Shown: positions 5,013 through 6,279 of the stretch, one piece after another
How positions within the stretch are numbered: the first letter of the stretch is position 1
How the letters are laid out: each line of letters starts with the position of its first letter
Origin: Desulfurococcales archaeon
Lineage (GTDB): Archaea; Thermoproteota; Thermoprotei_A; Sulfolobales; NBVN01
DNA: 6,279 bases
Direction of reading: 5' to 3'
NCBI GenBank assembly: GCA_021158735.1
Contig: JAGGUC010000123.1
Location: forward strand, 1 to 6,279
Translations under genes and position numbers: made by a program
Notes under the pieces: generated by a model
The model's database searches: none
Told to the model about the DNA's origin: nothing
The model's input: only the letters and a program-made list of their open reading frames with translations

Positions 5013-6278
5013 TTACTCCTTCCTCAGAGCTATAACTACTGCTACAGCAGCCGTAACCGCCACTAAATATGCCCACACAGCATGAGCTGGAGACTGTGGT
5101 ACCTCAATTTCTCCGCCAACTACCTGAGCTGGTTGCTGAGGTGCTGAGGAGGCTATACCTGTTGAGAAGTAGTAGACACTATCTAAAACGTACCCACCAG
5201 TGACGGCGTAAGCACCATCATGTGACACTTTAACAGTGTGGGAGACCGGGTGGGCACTCGTATTGAACCACATGACATCTCCTGTTGCTGTATTCATAGC
5301 TATAACGGCATTTCCGGTTCCTACGACAGCTATCCGTCCTGTACTATCTACCGATACATCCCAGTAGTCTGCGTCAATGCCTAACACCTCAGCTGGGTTA
5401 GAGTATGCATTAGGAGCTACATTAGTCCCGGACTTCGCTGTCGCGTCATTAAATATAGCCACCTGTGCTAGTGAGAAGAACATGATATTAACAGCTGCTA
5501 CAATGACCTCACCATCGCTGGACATGTCAATAGCTGCTATGCGACCCCCACCTAAAGGATATGGCAAGTCTGCGGACGACCACTTGAATCCTCCTGTTTC
5601 TACGTCATAGAAGTATACCTTACTTCCGTTAGCGTAAGTTAAGTATCTTCCATCATCAGATAGGGTGAGACCGCTGAAGAAGTCGGTGCCGCCGCTGATC
5701 GTGAAGAAGTCACTAAACCCCGAGTCAGCATTTCTAACGACCTCTACGTAGAGGCGATCGCCGACTTCACTATCATAACTGACTCCATAGGCAACTACGC
5801 TGCCGTCAGAAGAAATGTCCGTGTAAACCTTAAGTAGATTTGAGAAAGTTCCGAGATTAAATGTGTGGTCTACGTCGGGGCTACTTACGTAGCCGCTCAA
5901 ACTATGCGCGTTCTTCCAGAAGTTTACGTGAACTACGCTGGACTGAACTGAGACTACAATTACGTAGTTGCCGTCACTTGAAATAGCAATCCAGTCGCCG
6001 TACTCACCCCTCATGACGCTACCCACTACTTGAGTTTGCCACTTAGGTTCGGGATTTCCTGAGAGCAAGGCAATGTTGTCCCAGTACATTATGTAGTACT
6101 CTCCATCAATAGTGCTCGCTACAGCAACTACAGCATCTCCGTCACGTGACACGGCTACCGCCTTAAAGTTCATGTTTGAGTAGGATCTTGACCAAAGTAA
6201 GTTCCCATCACCATCATACACTTTGATCTCTGATGAAGTCGCATAAGCTACCAGACTACCATCACCACTTATCCCTAT
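5013..6278 (-). CDS. Beta-propeller repeat protein with C-terminal membrane anchor (5'-truncated)
   Basis: The frame runs off the right edge: codons upstream of GTG 6221 continue the same repeat (IGISGDGSLVAYATSSEIK), so that GTG is not the true start. 421 residues are visible. They contain about eight blade-like repeats, each with a 'strand, S-x-D-G, strand' core: SGDG, then, counting Val6221 as 1, SRDG (25), SSDG (81), SSDG (137), SDDG (188), SSDG (234), VDSTG (291) and SHDG (333), spaced 41-57 residues. Several blades end in a 'YxDxxGxxxW' element (KVYDGDGNLLW, FYDVETGGFKW, AMNTATGDVMW), as in PQQ-like/WD40-like propellers. After a Pro/Gln/Ser-rich linker (about 356-380) come one hydrophobic helix (about 382-399) and an RKE tail. 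This suggests an extracellular propeller anchored in the cytoplasmic membrane; a signal peptide should lie outside the window. Ligand or partner is unknown; an enzymatic role cannot be seen. Confidence 0.85.
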   Translation of the reverse strand: MGISGDGSLVAYATSSEIKVYDGDGNLLWSRSYSNMNFKAVAVSRDGDAVVAVASTIDGEYYIMYWDNIALLSGNPEPKWQTQVVGSVMRGEYGDWIAISSDGNYVIVVSVQSSVVHVNFWKNAHSLSGYVSSPDVDHTFNLGTFSNLLKVYTDISSDGSVVAYGVSYDSEVGDRLYVEVVRNADSGFSDFFTISGGTDFFSGLTLSDDGRYLTYANGSKVYFYDVETGGFKWSSADLPYPLGGGRIAAIDMSSDGEVIVAAVNIMFFSLAQVAIFNDATAKSGTNVAPNAYSNPAEVLGIDADYWDVSVDSTGRIAVVGTGNAVIAMNTATGDVMWFNTSAHPVSHTVKVSHDGAYAVTGGYVLDSVYYFSTGIASSAPQQPAQVVGGEIEVPQSPAHAVWAYLVAVTAAVAVVIALRKE

Positions 6279-6279
6279 A

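Noticed and set aside
6219..6221. GTG as the start of the propeller protein
   Set aside because: The codons upstream to the window edge remain open and complete another S-x-DG blade, so the gene begins outside the window.

Overview
The window reads as archaeal chromosome, most likely from a thermophilic member of the TACK/Thermoproteota. This rests on AT-rich boxes about 25 nt upstream of starts (leaderless or near-leaderless promoters), AGG/AGA as the dominant arginine codons, GTG and TTG starts, a stand-alone AlaX editing protein and a pyruvoyl-dependent arginine decarboxylase. The lineage is inferred from style, not from a marker gene.

Layout. (1) Positions 2-298, plus strand: the 3' part of a PadR-type winged-helix regulator, cut by the window edge. 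(2) Positions 400-2747, plus strand: a likely transcription unit of a small NifX/NafY-fold protein, a class I SAM-dependent methyltransferase and a 12-TM major facilitator transporter. Its promoter region (371-402) has a duplicated CTTAAAT..CATG element around a short inverted repeat. (3) Positions 3327-2775, minus strand: a 54-residue lysine-rich small protein followed by an overlapping gene. The second product resembles a retropepsin-like (clan AA) fold with NGGA where the catalytic DTGA would be. (4) Positions 3520-4917, plus strand: alaX (TTG start, strong Shine-Dalgarno), then pdaD with its own promoter. (5) Positions 6278-5013, minus strand: the C-terminal 421 residues of a beta-propeller repeat protein with one C-terminal membrane anchor, cut by the right edge.

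No single pathway explains the window. AlaX (removal of Ser/Gly from tRNA-Ala) and PdaD (arginine to agmatine, the first step of archaeal polyamine synthesis) are housekeeping functions. The NifX-like protein, methyltransferase and transporter may form a small operon of unknown role. The least familiar part is the small-ORF/retropepsin-like pair at 2775-3327. No tRNA, rRNA, CRISPR array, insertion sequence or recognisable mobile element was seen, and no gap between genes exceeds 300 bases.
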